A stretch of 64,000 nt of DNA from Bacillus sp. FJAT-47783. Its GTDB lineage: Bacteria > Bacillota > Bacilli > Bacillales > Aeribacillaceae. Shown piece after piece: positions 1 through 9,205 of the stretch; within the stretch, counting starts at the first letter, position 1; each line of letters starts with the position of its first letter. The stretch covers positions 1-64,000 of the forward strand of contig NZ_JAKZKS010000007.1 of the NCBI RefSeq assembly GCF_022808615.1, in the 5' to 3' direction. A model generated the notes under the pieces. It had not been told where the DNA came from. It saw only the letters and a list, made by a program, of their open reading frames with translations, and did not search any database. The position numbers were made by a program, and so were the translations under genes.

Positions 1-115
1 CCAAAGAATGAGGTGTTTTTTGCATTTTTAGAATCATTTGTCAATAAACATTTTTTACACCAATGAACCTTAGAACCACTATGGGTGCACTAACTTTTTA
101 AAGTGCGAAGTTTGA

Positions 116-855
116 GTTAATTACAATACGAAAAAATTAACAACGGAGTCGTTCCTAAAACTACTGCTTTTTGCGCAATTGCAGGAAGTTGAAAGTCTTC
201 ATGCACTTAGTGATTGTCTTTTTGATGACCATCTTCAGAAGGCTGTCGATCTTGATTCTATTAGTATTTCTCAACTGTCACGCCGTTTAAATGGGTTGAA
301 ACCAGATCTACTCCAAAGCCTTTTTCTCGATTTAGTATCACAAATTCATGCCAAAACGCATGATACGAAACTTGTGATGCCATTAAAAATCATCGATTCA
401 AGTACTTTGCCACTGAATTTGACGAATCATAGGTGGGCAAAATTCCGCAAAACAAAGGCAGGAGTGAAACTGCATCTCCGTCTTGTATTTATGGAAAAAG
501 GCACTTCCTACCCAGAAAAAGCCGTTATAACAGTGGCAAAAGAACATGACCGTGGTTACCTAGATTACGAAAGTTTTGATCGCAGTACAGATGATGGCTA
601 CTTTTTTCTTTCGAGGCTACGAAAAAACGCTGTTATACGGGAAGTTTACAACTTTAAACTACCTGAAAACTCTTCTGTTATGTCGGATCAAATGGTTTTT
701 GATTGGTACGACACAAAACCGTGCTGAAAATTATTTTCTCCTAATAAAGGACATGGATACAAAAGGTAATGAACTCCATTTAATCACAAATCATTTTGAT
801 TTGAGTGCCGAAGAAATCTCAGAAATGTACAAATCACGTTGGCCCATTGAATTGT
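116..855 (+). pseudogene. IS4-family transposase remnant, frameshifted and truncated
   Basis: The reading frame from 179 to 727, open upstream to about 116, reads like an IS4-family DDE transposase: it keeps the first catalytic Asp in IIDSSTLPL and a second Asp region in DRGYLDYE. It is broken in at least four ways. A stop lies at 113-115. About 20 codons expected between AKEHDR and DRGYLDYE are missing. An extra T in the run at 696-700 shifts the frame, so the end (NRAENYFLL... to YKSRWPIEL) is read in the next frame. Similarity stops near 855, before the usual FFKWIKQ stretch after the catalytic Glu. No terminal inverted repeats are visible. It cannot encode an active transposase. Confidence 0.85.
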
Positions 856-1009
856 ACCCTTTTGATGCTAACAGTAGTTTTTGCATTGTCTTTCTCCTTT
901 CAATTTCAATCAGAATAGGAAGACACACCTTGTATATTACCAAATAGGCTATTATTTCTCAATATTTGGAAATTTGATTTTTCCTTCAATTCTATTGGGA
1001 TTAATAGAC

Positions 1010-1035
1010 AAAAAAATACTCAGATAATCCTGAGC
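1010..1035 (-). terminator. Rho-independent terminator after spoIIB
   Basis: Read on the minus strand, a CTCAG/CTGAG stem just after the spoIIB stop codon is followed by a run of seven T. The stem is short, so this is a modest terminator. Confidence 0.6.
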
Positions 1036-1037
1036 AT

Positions 1038-2021
1038 TTACTTTACTTCTCCATTTTTACTAATGTATTGTAATAATTGATTTTGAACGTTCCAAAGTTG
1101 TTCTTCTGTAGGAGATTTTTTCGATAAAAGGTCTGAAGCTGTTTGAAGTGAAGAAGGTGGAGAATCTAATTTGGCGATTTGTTCTTTTAATGTTTGAATT
1201 TGTTCTTCATTGGCTTCACTAGGAGATATTAATAGCTTTGAGGACATTTGTATCATTGTTTCCATCACTTGTTTCGTTTCTTCAGGATCACTTGCTGTCA
1301 TTTCAACTGAAATTTGTTTATCAATTGGCTCGATTCCTTTATCACTCATCAATTGTTTCAGCTTTTTTCCTTCTTCCGCTGTCATCGCGATTCCGATAAA
1401 AACGTAAAACCCCTCATCCGCTTTAAATTTTGAAGCAGCCAATCCTCTTTCACTCAGATTTGATACTACCGTATCTGCTCCACTTTCTTTCGAATATAAA
1501 CCTTCTTGGATGACAAACAATGGGAGTGATAAAGTGCCCTTTTCTCCACTAACAGGTGGGTTTTGTTTATTTTCTGATGCAGGTTGTGACTCCTCTACAA
1601 CACTACTTGCGGGTGTCGCCTGTTCTTTTGATAAAAGTTGATTTGCAAACGTTCCGAATCCGATTCCGACGATAATAGCTAAAAGAATGGGCACAATATA
1701 TTTCTTTGGTGAAATGCTTGTTAACGGTGAGGAACTGGCTACATACGGATGATTACGTTTTTTTTGTTTAGACTTCTTAGCGTCATTGACTACTACCTTA
1801 GGATCCTCTGGTAGCACCCAAGGAAAGTCATCTTCGTCCTTCTCTTTTTCTTCTTTAGCAGCGGCCATTTCTTTTTCGACTTTACGCTTTTCATCCCAGC
1901 TTGACACGTTCAATTTCGGTTCCCGCTCTTCTGTTTCCTTCTTTTGTTGAAGGTTTTCTTCATAATCTTGATTAGCACCATTAAATTTAATCACGATCTT
2001 TCGAGAAGTTTGCTCGTCCAA
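1038..2021 (-). CDS. spoIIB: Stage II sporulation protein B (SpoIIB)
   Basis: SpoIIB helps dissolve septal peptidoglycan and position engulfment proteins early in sporulation. I chose a TTG start at 2021 because AAAGGTGGTG sits seven bases upstream; an ATG at 2060 in the same frame has no ribosome-binding site. The 327-residue product has a charged cytoplasmic region rich in Glu and Lys (1-100), one membrane segment at about 108-126, a low-complexity linker, and an SPOR-like peptidoglycan-binding region at about 165-239. This architecture and the position beside folC are those of SpoIIB. In B. subtilis comC lies between folC and spoIIB; here only a terminator does. Confidence 0.85.
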   Translation of the reverse strand: MDEQTSRKIVIKFNGANQDYEENLQQKKETEEREPKLNVSSWDEKRKVEKEMAAAKEEKEKDEDDFPWVLPEDPKVVVNDAKKSKQKKRNHPYVASSSPLTSISPKKYIVPILLAIIVGIGFGTFANQLLSKEQATPASSVVEESQPASENKQNPPVSGEKGTLSLPLFVIQEGLYSKESGADTVVSNLSERGLAASKFKADEGFYVFIGIAMTAEEGKKLKQLMSDKGIEPIDKQISVEMTASDPEETKQVMETMIQMSSKLLISPSEANEEQIQTLKEQIAKLDSPPSSLQTASDLLSKKSPTEEQLWNVQNQLLQYISKNGEVK

Positions 2022-2130
2022 TTTATCACCACCTTTTATGGCACACTCACGATTATCCATATGCTAACATAAGATAACTAAAAAATTTGTCACTTTTACG
2101 AAGGTTATTTTCTACAATTTAAGACATAAG

Positions 2131-2167
2131 AAAAGACACATCAAGCATTAAGCAAGTTGTGTCTTTT
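2131..2167 (-). terminator. Terminator after folC
   Basis: A perfect 10-base stem (AAAAGACACA with TGTGTCTTTT) around a 17-base loop follows the folC stop on the minus strand. The T run is inside the 3' arm, and the arms are A- and T-ended, so it could act in both directions. Confidence 0.75.
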
Positions 2168-2174
2168 CACTGAA

Positions 2175-3452
2175 TTACGGTATAAAATATTTTCGTACAT
2201 CTGAGATAAAATAGAGAGACCCCGTTATGATCAGCACATCTTCATCGGTCATTGCATCAGTAATATCTTCTAGCGCTTCTCGCCAGTTTTCAACAAAGCG
2301 TTTCTGTTTCACATCTAGTTCATCGTATAGTTCTTTTGCACGCTTGGCTCGAGGAAAAGAAAATGAGGTTAAAACGATTTCATTCGCAAATGAACTCAAA
2401 ATCACCATCATATCTGAAACCTCTTTGTCTTTTAATGCAGAAAATAATACCGTTATTTTTTTATTTTCAAAATGAGATAACACCGTTTCCTTTAACGCCT
2501 TAACACCTTCCACATTATGAGCTCCATCAATAATGATACGAGGTGTATGACAAACTTCCTCAAATCTCCCTTTCCAAAACGTTTTTTCTAATCCATTTTG
2601 GATATGTTCATCGCTAATGATAAATGAATAATATACTTGCAAAAAATTCGCAGCCATGACCGCTAAGCTAGCATTACTTCTTTGATGACTTCCTTTCATT
2701 GATACGGTTACGTTCTCATAATCGTTAAACGGTGTTTTTATAGAAAAGTTTGGCTCGATTTGAATTTGAAATTCTCGTCCAATTAAATAGTGCTTCGCTT
2801 TCTTTTGATTCGCAACACATTCAATAACTTGTAATGCTTCAGGCTGCTTTACCGCCGTTATAACGGGAACACCGTTCTTGATAATCCCCGCTTTTTGTTT
2901 AGCAATTTCCCGCAAACTCGCTCCTAAAATTCCCATATGGTCGTGACCGATGCTCGTAATAATTGAAACGAGCGGAGAAATAATATTCGTTGAATCATAC
3001 GTTCCTCCTAAGCCTGTTTCAAGTAAAACAAGATCCGGCATATTCATTCTTCCAAAATAAAAAAAGGCCATCGCTGTAATCACTTCGAATTCTGTCGGAG
3101 CCCCTAAATTCGTTTCTTCTACTTCCTCGACAACCGGTTTTATTTTATTCGCAAGTTTCAAAAATTCCTCATCGGTTATCGGTTTTCCATTCATGCTGAT
3201 CCGTTCATTAAATGTTTCAATATAAGGCGAAGTAAACGTACCAATTTCATACCCTGCTTCATTAAGTATTTCCTTTAAGAAAGCAATGGTTGACCCCTTC
3301 CCATTTGTTCCAGCTACATGAACATATCGAACATTCCGCTCTGGATGTCCTAATTTTTCCATCATGAGCCGCATTCGATCTAAACCTGGTTTAACACCGA
3401 ATGTTAACCGTGAATGTAACCAATCTCTTGCTTCCTCATACGAAGTAAACAA
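2175..3452 (-). CDS. folC: Folylpolyglutamate synthase / dihydrofolate synthase
   Basis: FolC adds glutamate to dihydropteroate and to folates using ATP, in the cytoplasm. The TTG start at 3452 is preferred: GGGAGG lies seven bases before it and the resulting N-terminus (MFTSYEEARDWLHSRL) matches the Bacillus family start; an ATG at 3473 lacks a ribosome-binding site. The 425-residue product carries the Mur-ligase P-loop GTNGKGS (about 48-54), FTSPYIETFNERI, ETGLGG, SIGHDHMGILG and the C-terminal IDGAHN motif, all in family order. It lies downstream of valS, with a strong hairpin between them, so expression depends on read-through or its own promoter. Confidence 0.95.
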   Translation of the reverse strand: MFTSYEEARDWLHSRLTFGVKPGLDRMRLMMEKLGHPERNVRYVHVAGTNGKGSTIAFLKEILNEAGYEIGTFTSPYIETFNERISMNGKPITDEEFLKLANKIKPVVEEVEETNLGAPTEFEVITAMAFFYFGRMNMPDLVLLETGLGGTYDSTNIISPLVSIITSIGHDHMGILGASLREIAKQKAGIIKNGVPVITAVKQPEALQVIECVANQKKAKHYLIGREFQIQIEPNFSIKTPFNDYENVTVSMKGSHQRSNASLAVMAANFLQVYYSFIISDEHIQNGLEKTFWKGRFEEVCHTPRIIIDGAHNVEGVKALKETVLSHFENKKITVLFSALKDKEVSDMMVILSSFANEIVLTSFSFPRAKRAKELYDELDVKQKRFVENWREALEDITDAMTDEDVLIITGSLYFISDVRKYFIP

Positions 3453-3486
3453 CCATTTTCCTCCCTTTTTCATGAATTATCTATGG

Positions 3487-3512
3487 AAAAAGAACCCGGA
3501 AGCTCCCGGGTT
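3487..3512 (-). terminator. Terminator between valS and folC
   Basis: On the minus strand GAACCCGG/CCGGGTTC pairs around a tiny loop and is followed by five T. It lies 15 bases after valS and just before the folC start, so it probably reduces rather than abolishes folC expression. Confidence 0.8.
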
Positions 3513-3523
3513 CCCTCTCTTTC

Positions 3524-6160
3524 TTATCCCTTTAATTCAGCAATCCGTTTTAATACCGCTTCACGCTTTTCAACATAGTCTTTTTCTTTTGCACGTTCTT
3601 CTTCTACAACATTTTGTGGAGCTTTCTTTAAGAATCCTTCATTGGATAATTTCTTTTGAACACGTTCCACTTCTTTATTCCATTTATCTAGTTCTTTTTC
3701 AAGACGTTTAACTTCTTCGTCTATATTAATTAACCCCTCTAGCGGAAGGAATAGTTCCGCACCGCTAACAATCGCCGTCATCGCTTTCTCAGGTGCTTTC
3801 AAGTCAGTATCAATGACAAGATCACTAGGATTACAGAAACGAACTAAATATTCTTTATTGCGCACCAATTGCTGTTTAATCTCTTCATTGCTTGCTTTAA
3901 TTTGAAGTTGGATTTTTTTGCTCATCGGCGTATTAACTTCGGCACGGATGTTTCGAACGGAACGAATAACTTCAACGAGCAATTTCATTTCATTGGATGC
4001 ATCTTTAAACATGAAGTCAGAACGAACTTTTGGCCACTCGGAAACGGTAATAGACTCACCTTGATGCGGGAGGTTTTGCCAAATTTCTTCTGTAATAAAT
4101 GGCATAAATGGATGTAAGAGACGCATTGTTTGATCTAAAACGTAAGCGAGAATGGAACGAGTTGTGTGTTTTTGGGCTTCATCTTCACCGTATAACGGAA
4201 GCTTCGCCATTTCAATATACCAATCACAGAAGTCATCCCAAATGAAGTTGTACAGCACACGTCCTACTTCACCAAATTCATATTTTTCCGCAAGTTTCGT
4301 CACACTTTCAATCGTTTCATTTAGTCGTGTTAAAATCCACTTGTCCGCAACAGACTTTTCACCTGTTAAGTCAATTTCTTCATACGTTAACCCATCCATG
4401 TTCATGAGCGCAAAACGTGATGCATTCCAAATTTTGTTTGCAAAGTTCCAAACGGATTCCACTTTTTCAAAACTGAAGCGCAAGTCTTGACCTGGCGAAC
4501 TGCCTGTTGCTAAGAAATAGCGGAGCGAGTCAGCACCGTACTTTTCAATAACATCCATTGGATCGACACCATTGCCTAATGATTTACTCATTTTACGTCC
4601 TTCAGCATCACGGACAAGACCGTGAATTAAGACATCTTTAAACGGGCGTTTATCAGTAAATTCAAGCGCTTGGAAAATCATGCGTGATACCCAGAAGAAA
4701 ATAATGTCATAACCTGTCACAAGTACATTTGTTGGGTAATAACGATTATAATCACTCGCATTTTCATCTGGCCATCCCATCGTTGAAAACGGCCATAAAG
4801 CAGAACTAAACCACGTATCTAAAACATCGGAATCCTGCTCCCAGTTTTCAATATCTTGAGGTGGTTCGCAACCCACATATACCTCTCCTGTTTCTTTATG
4901 ATACCAAGCTGGGATACGATGCCCCCACCAAAGCTGACGAGAAATACACCAGTCACGAATATTTTCCATCCAGTGTAAATACGTTTTTTCAAAGCGATCA
5001 GGAACGAATTGTACCTTTTCTTCTGATTTTTGCAAGTTCACAGCCGCTTCTGCTAATGGTTGCATTTTCACAAACCATTGTGTTGATAAATACGGTTCCA
5101 CAACCGCTCCACTTCGTTCACTATGGCCAACAGCGTGCATATGTTCTTCAATTTTAAATAAAACGCCTTCTTCTTGTAAATCTTTCACAATTTGTTTTCG
5201 ACATTCAAAGCGGTCCATTCCTTTATATTTTCCTGCTTTGTCATTCATTGTACCGTCTTCATTCATGACTAATATTCGTTCTAAATCATGACGATTTCCA
5301 ATTTCGAAGTCGTTCGGGTCGTGAGCTGGTGTAATTTTTACAGCACCTGAACCGAATTCCATATCGACATAATCATCGGCAACGATTGGGATTTCGCGGC
5401 CAGTAATTGGGAGCTTTACATATTTTCCAATTAAATTCTTATAGCGGTCATCCTCTGGATGAACGGCAACAGCTGTATCTCCAAGCATTGTTTCCGGACG
5501 TGTCGTTGCAATTTCTATATGCCCGTCTCCATCCGCTAAAGGATAACGCATATGGTAAAGAGCGCCTTGAACATCTTTATAGATGACTTCAATATCAGAT
5601 AAAGCTGTTTTCGTTTCAGGGTCCCAGTTAATAATATATTCACCGCGGTAAATAAGTCCTTTTTCATATAATGATACAAATACTTGACGAACAGCTTTTG
5701 ATAGTCCTTCGTCCATTGTGAAGCGCTCACGTGAATAGTCTAGGCCTAGCCCTAGCTTCGCCCATTGCTGGCGAATATGCCCTGCATATTCCTCTTTCCA
5801 CTTCCATGTTTCTTCAACAAATTTTTCCCGACCTAAATCGTAGCGAGATTTCCCTTCTTCACGTAGCTTTGCCTCCACTTTCGCTTGTGTGGCAATCCCG
5901 GCATGGTCCATTCCCGGAAGCCACAAAACATCAAAACCTTGCATGCGCTTCATACGGGTCAAAATATCTTGAAGTGTTGTATCCCACGCATGACCAAGGT
6001 GTAATTTACCTGTTACGTTTGGTGGTGGAATAACAATTGTATATGGTTCTTTTCCTTCATCATCTTTTGCTTCAAAAAATTTCCCGTCTAACCAAAATTG
6101 ATAACGATCCTGTTCAACAGAGGTTGGATCGTACTTTGTTGACATTGATTTCTCACTCAT
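3524..6160 (-). CDS. valS: Valyl-tRNA synthetase
   Basis: Class I aminoacyl-tRNA synthetase that charges tRNA-Val and edits mischarged Thr. The chosen ATG at 6160 has GGGAGG eight bases upstream; a TTG codon directly before it is in frame but less likely. The 878-residue product has the HIGH-type motif HLGH at about 54-57 in [16 protein letters not shown], a CP1 editing domain in the first half ([14 protein letters not shown]), the KMSKS motif in [11 protein letters not shown] near residue 525, an anticodon-binding domain and a C-terminal coiled-coil arm ([20 protein letters not shown]). Length is normal for the family. A T-box leader controls it. Confidence 0.98.
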   Translation of the reverse strand: MSEKSMSTKYDPTSVEQDRYQFWLDGKFFEAKDDEGKEPYTIVIPPPNVTGKLHLGHAWDTTLQDILTRMKRMQGFDVLWLPGMDHAGIATQAKVEAKLREEGKSRYDLGREKFVEETWKWKEEYAGHIRQQWAKLGLGLDYSRERFTMDEGLSKAVRQVFVSLYEKGLIYRGEYIINWDPETKTALSDIEVIYKDVQGALYHMRYPLADGDGHIEIATTRPETMLGDTAVAVHPEDDRYKNLIGKYVKLPITGREIPIVADDYVDMEFGSGAVKITPAHDPNDFEIGNRHDLERILVMNEDGTMNDKAGKYKGMDRFECRKQIVKDLQEEGVLFKIEEHMHAVGHSERSGAVVEPYLSTQWFVKMQPLAEAAVNLQKSEEKVQFVPDRFEKTYLHWMENIRDWCISRQLWWGHRIPAWYHKETGEVYVGCEPPQDIENWEQDSDVLDTWFSSALWPFSTMGWPDENASDYNRYYPTNVLVTGYDIIFFWVSRMIFQALEFTDKRPFKDVLIHGLVRDAEGRKMSKSLGNGVDPMDVIEKYGADSLRYFLATGSSPGQDLRFSFEKVESVWNFANKIWNASRFALMNMDGLTYEEIDLTGEKSVADKWILTRLNETIESVTKLAEKYEFGEVGRVLYNFIWDDFCDWYIEMAKLPLYGEDEAQKHTTRSILAYVLDQTMRLLHPFMPFITEEIWQNLPHQGESITVSEWPKVRSDFMFKDASNEMKLLVEVIRSVRNIRAEVNTPMSKKIQLQIKASNEEIKQQLVRNKEYLVRFCNPSDLVIDTDLKAPEKAMTAIVSGAELFLPLEGLINIDEEVKRLEKELDKWNKEVERVQKKLSNEGFLKKAPQNVVEEERAKEKDYVEKREAVLKRIAELKG

Positions 6161-6175
6161 CAAGAAAGCCTCCCT

Positions 6176-6440
6176 TTTTTTCTAAGAAAATAAAAAAACT
6201 CCCTTCATCCAAAAAAAGGACGAAAGGAGTGAGTTTCGCGGTACCACCTTTTTTCATAGAGATACTCTCTATGCACTTCATTTAGATAACGGCAATGACC
6301 GGCCTTCTTTACTAAATGGCAAGCAAAATTCAAGAAGGCTGCTCCAGGGCGACATTCCAACGATACGACCTAGGAAATCTCCCAGCACTTGATTTCCCTC
6401 TCTGAAAGGTGTTCTTCGTTGTACTCTTCCCTTTCCACGC
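6176..6440 (-). promoter_or_regulatory. T-box leader of valS (tRNA-Val sensing)
   Basis: The conserved T-box bulge AGGTGGTACCGCG is present on the minus strand (6238-6250). It is followed by an ACTCCTTTCGTCC stem pairing with GGATGAAGGGAGT and a run of seven T, which forms the terminator. Upstream, in the expected stem I region, a GTC triplet at 6351-6353 in the context GGAATGTCGCCC is a good candidate for the valine specifier codon. Uncharged tRNA-Val would stabilise the antiterminator and turn valS on. Confidence 0.92.
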
Positions 6441-6471
6441 ATGTTATAAGTTGTATAGATATCTATGATAT

Positions 6472-6501
6472 ATACTACTAAAAAAAGTTTTTTTTCGTCA
6501 A
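6472..6501 (-). promoter_or_regulatory. Candidate SigA promoter of valS
   Basis: TTGACG (6496-6501) and TAGTAT (6472-6477) are separated by 18 bases, just upstream of the T-box leader. The -35 is good and the -10 mediocre. Confidence 0.4.
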
Positions 6502-6540
6502 TCATCTTTCCCTTTTTTCTTTTCTTTTATACATTTTATA

Positions 6541-6569
6541 GACACTTTCCATAAAAAGTAACATACAAT
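6541..6569 (+). promoter_or_regulatory. Candidate SigE promoter of the 63-residue membrane protein gene
   Basis: CATACAAT (6562-6569) matches the sigma-E -10 consensus exactly. The -35 counterpart GACACTT (6541-6547), 14 bases upstream, matches only partly. Confidence 0.4.
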
Positions 6570-6605
6570 AAAGCAAATACGTAAATCCGCACACGGGAGG
6601 TAAAC

Positions 6606-6797
6606 ATGAAAAAGAGATTTAACCCTTATTCACTCCCCCCATGGCTTCGAAATTTTCGTGCTATTTTAGAACAATTTGTTTTACCCCTGACGATTTTCCA
6701 AGGAATTCGTACATTGTTTTTCCCTACAACGTTTGATGTATTTCTATTAGCCCTTCTCGTTTTGTTAACATTGGCCTTTCATTTTGAATGGTTTTAA
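6606..6797 (+). CDS. Small membrane protein, possibly YszA-like
   Basis: A 63-residue protein with GGGAGG seven bases before ATG. The C-terminal half is strongly hydrophobic (about 42-60, FDVFLLALLVLLTLAFH), giving one membrane segment, and the N-terminus is basic. It points against its neighbours and converges on ysxE through a shared terminator. From memory, B. subtilis has a small gene, yszA, between valS and ysxE; I assign similarity by position only and did not recognise the sequence. A sigma-E-type promoter match upstream suggests mother-cell expression during sporulation. No function can be given. Confidence 0.7.
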   Translation: MKKRFNPYSLPPWLRNFRAILEQFVLPLTIFQGIRTLFFPTTFDVFLLALLVLLTLAFHFEWF

Positions 6798-6833
6798 AAA
6801 CCCCCTCATCCTACTGATTAAGATGAAGGGGTT
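6798..6833. terminator. Bidirectional terminator between the small membrane protein gene and ysxE
   Basis: AAACCCCCTCATC pairs with GATGAAGGGGTTT with one mismatch around a 10-base loop. The stop codon of ysxE lies in the loop. A and T tails on both sides suit termination of both converging genes. Confidence 0.85.
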
Positions 6834-7852
6834 TCACTTTGTTCCTTTTGATTTTCAAGCTCAAGCCATTTCATAACTACATACTCGCAATTTTTCATTA
6901 ACCAGTAACGTTTCATCATTTTCCTGCAAAAGCTACTTTCTACTCTTTTTCCATCTTTTCGATTATATTGCTCTACAATGCGAAAAATTGGGGATGGATA
7001 TGCTAAATAACTTAGAAATAATTTCTTCTCTCCATCTGTTAGGGCAAAAGTTTGTTCATATTTTTCTAACCACCCAATACATTCATCACATTGTATCGGA
7101 AAACTAGTTAATTTTCTTTGAAAAGAGAAAATTAAATCGTGTATTGGCGCACCATAATAAGCTCGTTCAAAGTTTGTTAAATAGCAGTTATCCCGTTCAT
7201 CTTTCAACAAATGTGAAGAAGAAATATGCCCATGGTTTAAAACAATTCTTGCCACTGGCTTTTTCTTCAGCGACTCATACCATTCATTTAACTTTTGTTT
7301 TGCCATTTGAGAAGCTTGCATTGTTTCCGTGAAAAATAAAACCGCTTGTAGTTCAAAAGGGGACATATACCACCTTTTTTCACATCGTTCCACAAATTGC
7401 TCAAACAAATTCTCCTCTTGCTCCCATTTTGATAAAACCATCGCATAGTGGTGCTCATAATCTTTTTCTTCAAACTTCCACTCTTTTTTCGTTCGAAGAT
7501 GTAAATGTGCCAACGCTTCATAAAGTTCAAGCTCTGTATGCTTTTGGTCATCTCTCATGTTTTGTGGAACCCAAGGCATGACATAATAAATGGATTCGCC
7601 TTTATTCACAAACCACTCGTTCTGTCTTGTCGGATAGATGGGAATATACGATTGGTAGCTTGACTGCATTAAAATCGTGTAATTTTGAATGAATGTCTTT
7701 CCTTTTTCAGCCGGGATTTTTTTTATTGCATATGTTCCTTTATCTGTATGAATTTTTAACACTTTATCTGTTACACGCTCTATATAATTCGTACGAAGAT
7801 TATACTCCTTACACACTTCGCTTAATTCTTCATAACTCATTCGTGAGACCAC
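6818..7852 (-). CDS. ysxE: YsxE, CotS-family spore-coat kinase-like protein
   Basis: A 344-residue protein next to spoVID, the position of ysxE in B. subtilis, where it is a spore-coat-associated member of the aminoglycoside-phosphotransferase-like CotS group. The N-lobe contains TDKGTYAIKKI (about 36-46), with a Lys suitable for ATP binding, and a hinge-like IYYVMPWVP. The catalytic loop normally reads HGDxxxxN, but here it is NHGHISSSHLL, and the metal-binding DF motif is NFERA. The catalytic Asp and the second Asp are both replaced, so it looks like a pseudokinase. Start: GTG at 7852, or ATG at 7840; neither has a strong ribosome-binding site. A terminator precedes it. Confidence 0.85.
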   Translation of the reverse strand: MVSRMSYEELSEVCKEYNLRTNYIERVTDKVLKIHTDKGTYAIKKIPAEKGKTFIQNYTILMQSSYQSYIPIYPTRQNEWFVNKGESIYYVMPWVPQNMRDDQKHTELELYEALAHLHLRTKKEWKFEEKDYEHHYAMVLSKWEQEENLFEQFVERCEKRWYMSPFELQAVLFFTETMQASQMAKQKLNEWYESLKKKPVARIVLNHGHISSSHLLKDERDNCYLTNFERAYYGAPIHDLIFSFQRKLTSFPIQCDECIGWLEKYEQTFALTDGEKKLFLSYLAYPSPIFRIVEQYNRKDGKRVESSFCRKMMKRYWLMKNCEYVVMKWLELENQKEQSETPSS

Positions 7853-7903
7853 TCGCTCTCTTATGAGGTAAATATCAATGCTAAATCCCCCTTATGAACG
7901 GAA

Positions 7904-7932
7904 GAAAAACAGCCCATATATTCGAGCTGTTT
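7904..7932 (-). terminator. Terminator after spoVID
   Basis: AAACAGC/GCTGTTT stem on the minus strand followed by TTTTTC. It lies about 70 bases after spoVID and before ysxE, and should partly separate their expression. Confidence 0.6.
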
Positions 7933-8002
7933 CCTTACGTCTACACGATCGATATAGGTGAATACCATTTTCTATCCACCCTTTCTACAAGCAATGGGAT
8001 GA

Positions 8003-9058
8003 TTAATGGTTTACATAAACAGGAATATATAAAATTTGACCATCATATACAGTTGGATCGGCTTCTAAATTATTTATACGAATTAACTGCTGCACCGTAA
8101 TGTCATAACGATGACAAATTTCTTCCACCGTATCCCCTCGTTGTACAATGCACATTTTTAATTTCGAAAATTCCTCTTCATCTTCTCGTGTGAACAGTTT
8201 GGTTAAATAAAGGGAATTGTCATTTTTTCGCTCATGTTTTTGTTCTACAGAAGCCTCTTCTGACGGCTTTTCATGTGCAGCCAATTTCACTTCTTGGTGC
8301 TCTTCGTAACGCGCCTCCTTCTCATAATTAGCGGAAATAGTGTCATCTTCTTGTTTCTGTTTTGCTTCGATAATATACGATGAATAGTCCTCATCTTCCT
8401 CTTCTTTTTGTAAAAGCATATTTGATAATACATGGGTAGGTTCTATTTCACTATCTATATCTTCTGTTTGTTCAGAACGGTACAATGGCTCTAACTGTTC
8501 CTCTTGTTCCGTTCCAGTCTCGTTTTCTCCCTCCTCTTCAATGTCAATTCCACTTTCCTCTTCTGTTTCAAGTTCTCTTTCATCTTCAGTCTCGTCCACC
8601 TCCTCGCTATATACTTCTTCCTCTTCACGTATACCTAGAATCGTAATATCTGCCATTAACTTTAAACAACGCTCTTCGAGAAAGTCATAGTCAAATGATT
8701 CGACTGTCACGTATACATCCTCTAAATTCGTCACACGATTACGTGGAATCGTTATATCAACGGGAAAATGGTGAACAAGTTCTGATACACCATCTTCTCT
8801 TGTCTCAACGTGTTGCAAAAATCTTGCGCCTGAAAATTGGTATGGGTCACGATCTATTTCCTCTTTTTCTTCATCATCCATCTTATATTCACCTTCAAGC
8901 TGTAAAGCCCCTTTTATCGAAACGTATTGATCATGCTCACGTATAGAAATATCAGGCTCAAGAGATATCGATAATAACTCATGAACTTCCTGTCCTTTTT
9001 GAAACCAAACCGATTCTTCAACTGAAAAACGTAACGATGATGCGTGATCTTGTGGCAC
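8003..9058 (-). CDS. spoVID: Stage VI sporulation protein D (SpoVID), spore-coat encasement
   Basis: SpoVID is the mother-cell protein that drives coat encasement of the forespore by linking SpoIVA and SafA. I chose the GTG at 9058, which is preceded by GGAGGAGAAAGT; the open frame extends further but the resulting start (MPQDHASSLRFSVEESVWF) fits the family. The 351-residue product has the conserved N-terminal domain, a very acidic middle (about 165-235) rich in Glu, and a C-terminal LysM domain (about 303-351, VQRGDTVEEICHRYDITVQQ). The length is shorter than some SpoVID proteins, mostly in the acidic region. A sigma-E promoter lies upstream. Confidence 0.93.
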   Translation of the reverse strand: MPQDHASSLRFSVEESVWFQKGQEVHELLSISLEPDISIREHDQYVSIKGALQLEGEYKMDDEEKEEIDRDPYQFSGARFLQHVETREDGVSELVHHFPVDITIPRNRVTNLEDVYVTVESFDYDFLEERCLKLMADITILGIREEEEVYSEEVDETEDERELETEEESGIDIEEEGENETGTEQEEQLEPLYRSEQTEDIDSEIEPTHVLSNMLLQKEEEDEDYSSYIIEAKQKQEDDTISANYEKEARYEEHQEVKLAAHEKPSEEASVEQKHERKNDNSLYLTKLFTREDEEEFSKLKMCIVQRGDTVEEICHRYDITVQQLIRINNLEADPTVYDGQILYIPVYVNH

Positions 9059-9105
9059 ACTTTCTCCTCCTCTCAATTTCCATATAAAATGACGATGACA
9101 GTAAA

Positions 9106-9135
9106 GGTTTATGATAAGAAGAGAAAAAATATGTC
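9106..9135 (-). promoter_or_regulatory. SigE promoter of spoVID
   Basis: On the minus strand GACATATT (9128-9135), a 14-base spacer and CATAAACC (9106-9113) closely match the sigma-E consensus (-35 KMATATT, -10 CATAMAAT-like). It lies about 50 bases upstream of the GTG start. Confidence 0.65.
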
Positions 9136-9139
9136 AAAT

Positions 9140-9182
9140 GAAAAAAAGCTTGTAGAGAAATCTCTTTTTCTCTACAAGCTTC
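9140..9182 (-). terminator. Terminator of the hem operon (after hemL)
   Basis: A 15-base perfect stem (AAGCTTGTAGAGAAA with its complement), followed on the minus strand by a T run, 24 bases after the hemL stop. Confidence 0.9.
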
Positions 9183-9205
9183 ACGTTAACAATATCTCAT
9201 TTATA

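Noticed and set aside
5536-5730. Minus-strand ORF inside valS and similar internal frames in lonA, sdhA, uvrC and others
   Set aside because: Shadows of conserved genes in another frame.
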